From the NCBI GenBank assembly GCA_002435835.1, contig DIVM01000277.1, positions 1 to 24,930 of the forward strand: 24,930 nucleotides of DNA, read 5' to 3'. Position 1 is the stretch's first letter, and each line of letters opens with the position of its first letter. The stretch comes from Firmicutes bacterium UBA6132. Its GTDB lineage: Bacteria > Bacillota_A > Clostridia > Tissierellales > Sedimentibacteraceae. This document shows, one piece after another, positions 23,856 to 24,930 of this stretch. The notes under the pieces were generated by a model. It had not been told where the DNA came from. It worked only from the letters and a program-made list of their open reading frames with translations, and did not search any database. Both the position numbers and the translations under genes were made by a program.

Positions 23856-24930
23856 ATGAATTATTTTGAAGAAAGTTTAAAACTACATGAAAAGCATACT
23901 GGTAAAATAGAGGTGATATCTAAAGTAAAGGTAGAAACAAGAGATGACTTAAGCTTAGCTTATACTCCTGGCGTTGCTGAACCTTGCAGAAAAATTCATG
24001 AAGATGAGGAAAATGTATACAAATATACATCGAAAGGTAATATCGTAGCTGTAGTAACTGATGGTACTGCAGTATTAGGTTTAGGAGATATAGGTCCTAA
24101 AGCAGCACTTCCTGTTATGGAAGGAAAATCAATTTTATTTAAGGAATTTGCTAATGTTGATGCATTCCCAATATGCTTGGACACAAAAAATGTTGATGAA
24201 ATCGTTAAAGCAGTAAAATTAATTGCACCAGGTTTTGGAGGAATAAATCTTGAAGATATAAGTGCACCAAGATGCTTTGAAATAGAGGAAAAATTAAAAA
24301 AGGAATTGGATATACCAGTATTTCATGATGATCAGCATGGAACGGCAATTGTTGTTCTTGCAGGATTAATAAATTCATTAAAAATTGTTAACAAAAAAAT
24401 TGAAAATTTAAAAATAGTAATAAATGGAGCAGGTGCTGCTGGTACAGCTATATCAAATTTATTAATAGCAGCAAAAGCAAAAAATATAATAGTTTGTGAT
24501 AGAACCGGTGCTATTTATAAAAACAGAGAAAAAATGAATGCAGATAAAATTATGCTTGCAGAAAAAACAAATCCTGAAAATGTAACAGGTAGCTTAGCTG
24601 ATGCATTAGTAGATGCTGATGTATTTATAGGTGTATCATCAGCAGATGCAGTTAAACCTGAAATGGTAAAATCTATGGGAATTGATCCTATAATACTTGC
24701 AATGGCAAATCCATCTCCTGAAATAATGCCTAATGTCGCAAAAGAATCTGGTGCCAGAATAGTTGGTACAGGTCGTTCTGATTTTCCTAATCAAATTAAT
24801 AATGTGTTAGTTTTCCCAGGTGTATTTAGAGGAGCTTTAGATGTTAGAGCAAAAGAAATAAATTTAGAAATGAAGCTTGCTGCTGCTTATGCTATATCGG
24901 ATTATATTGATGAAAAAGATTTAAATGAAG
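23856..24930 (+). CDS. malic enzyme (NAD(P)-dependent, decarboxylating), 3' end beyond window
   Basis: The visible 358 codons encode a short bacterial-type malic enzyme, which oxidises and decarboxylates malate to pyruvate and CO2 with Mg2+/Mn2+. Starting MNYFEESLKLHEKHTGKIEV, it shows the substrate-site block SLAYTPGVAEPC, the metal/substrate segment VTDGTAVLGLGDIGPKAALP, FHDDQHGTAIV, the dinucleotide-binding INGAGAAGTAI (about 189-199), and ANPSPEIMP with GTGRSDFPNQINN. The frame is open at the right edge; about 30-50 residues are expected to be missing, judging from the usual length near 390-410. GAGG lies about ten bases before the ATG. It has its own promoter and follows a CitA/CitB-type two-component system, so malate-dependent induction is likely. 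The cofactor (NAD or NADP) cannot be decided. Confidence 0.94.
   Translation, partial: MNYFEESLKLHEKHTGKIEVISKVKVETRDDLSLAYTPGVAEPCRKIHEDEENVYKYTSKGNIVAVVTDGTAVLGLGDIGPKAALPVMEGKSILFKEFANVDAFPICLDTKNVDEIVKAVKLIAPGFGGINLEDISAPRCFEIEEKLKKELDIPVFHDDQHGTAIVVLAGLINSLKIVNKKIENLKIVINGAGAAGTAISNLLIAAKAKNIIVCDRTGAIYKNREKMNADKIMLAEKTNPENVTGSLADALVDADVFIGVSSADAVKPEMVKSMGIDPIILAMANPSPEIMPNVAKESGARIVGTGRSDFPNQINNVLVFPGVFRGALDVRAKEINLEMKLAAAYAISDYIDEKDLNE

Noticed and set aside
1..24930. CRISPR arrays, tRNA or rRNA genes
   Set aside because: No regularly spaced direct repeats and no cloverleaf or rRNA-like conserved stretches were seen on either strand.

Overview
The window is very AT-rich, with tightly spaced genes and strong AGGAGG-type ribosome binding sites. 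It carries an oxygen-sensitive 2-hydroxyacyl-CoA dehydratase system, a SigI/RsgI pair and a CitA/CitB-type two-component system next to malic enzyme. Together these suggest an anaerobic, amino-acid or organic-acid fermenting member of the Clostridia/Tissierellia. That is inferred from gene content; no rRNA or other phylogenetic marker is present.

Left part (1-3835, minus strand): a heavily decayed alanine racemase gene runs off the left edge, followed by a small three-helix membrane protein. Then come an NhaC-family Na+/H+ antiporter and, upstream of it in the same direction, a class I/II PLP aminotransferase. The aminotransferase and a LysR-type regulator are divergent around a 551-base intergenic region with an inverted repeat and a perfect sigma-A promoter. 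The LysR gene is broken by one apparent extra G.

Centre (5682-14293, plus strand): seven genes form one catabolic block. They are a class III CoA-transferase, the ATP-dependent activator of 2-hydroxyacyl-CoA dehydratase, the two dehydratase subunits, a C_GCAxxG_C_C-type cysteine protein, an enolase-superfamily sugar-acid dehydratase-like enzyme, and a 2,4-dienoyl-CoA/2-enoate reductase-like flavin and Fe-S enzyme. The implied chemistry is activation of a 2-hydroxy acid to its CoA thioester, alpha/beta dehydration, CoA recycling and reduction of the enoate. The enolase-superfamily member is not part of the known phenyllactate or hydroxyisocaproate versions of this route, and no 2-hydroxyacid dehydrogenase is present. 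A 15-base sequence is shared exactly by the aminotransferase/LysR region and the region just before the CoA-transferase.

Accessory stretch (14397-15943): a small membrane protein, a small putative lipoprotein, an internally deleted IS1595-like transposase and a short orphan reading frame.

Right part (16158-24930, plus strand): sigI-rsgI overlap by four bases under a near-consensus sigma-A promoter. An ABC-F ATPase follows, preceded by a promoter and a very short leader with mutually exclusive hairpins and an intrinsic terminator, and then a manganese-type cation diffusion facilitator. Next come a CitA/DcuS-type sensor kinase and its overlapping response regulator, a strong terminator, and a malic enzyme gene with its own promoter that runs off the right edge. 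The kinase, regulator and malic enzyme are plausibly a C4/organic-acid sensing module.
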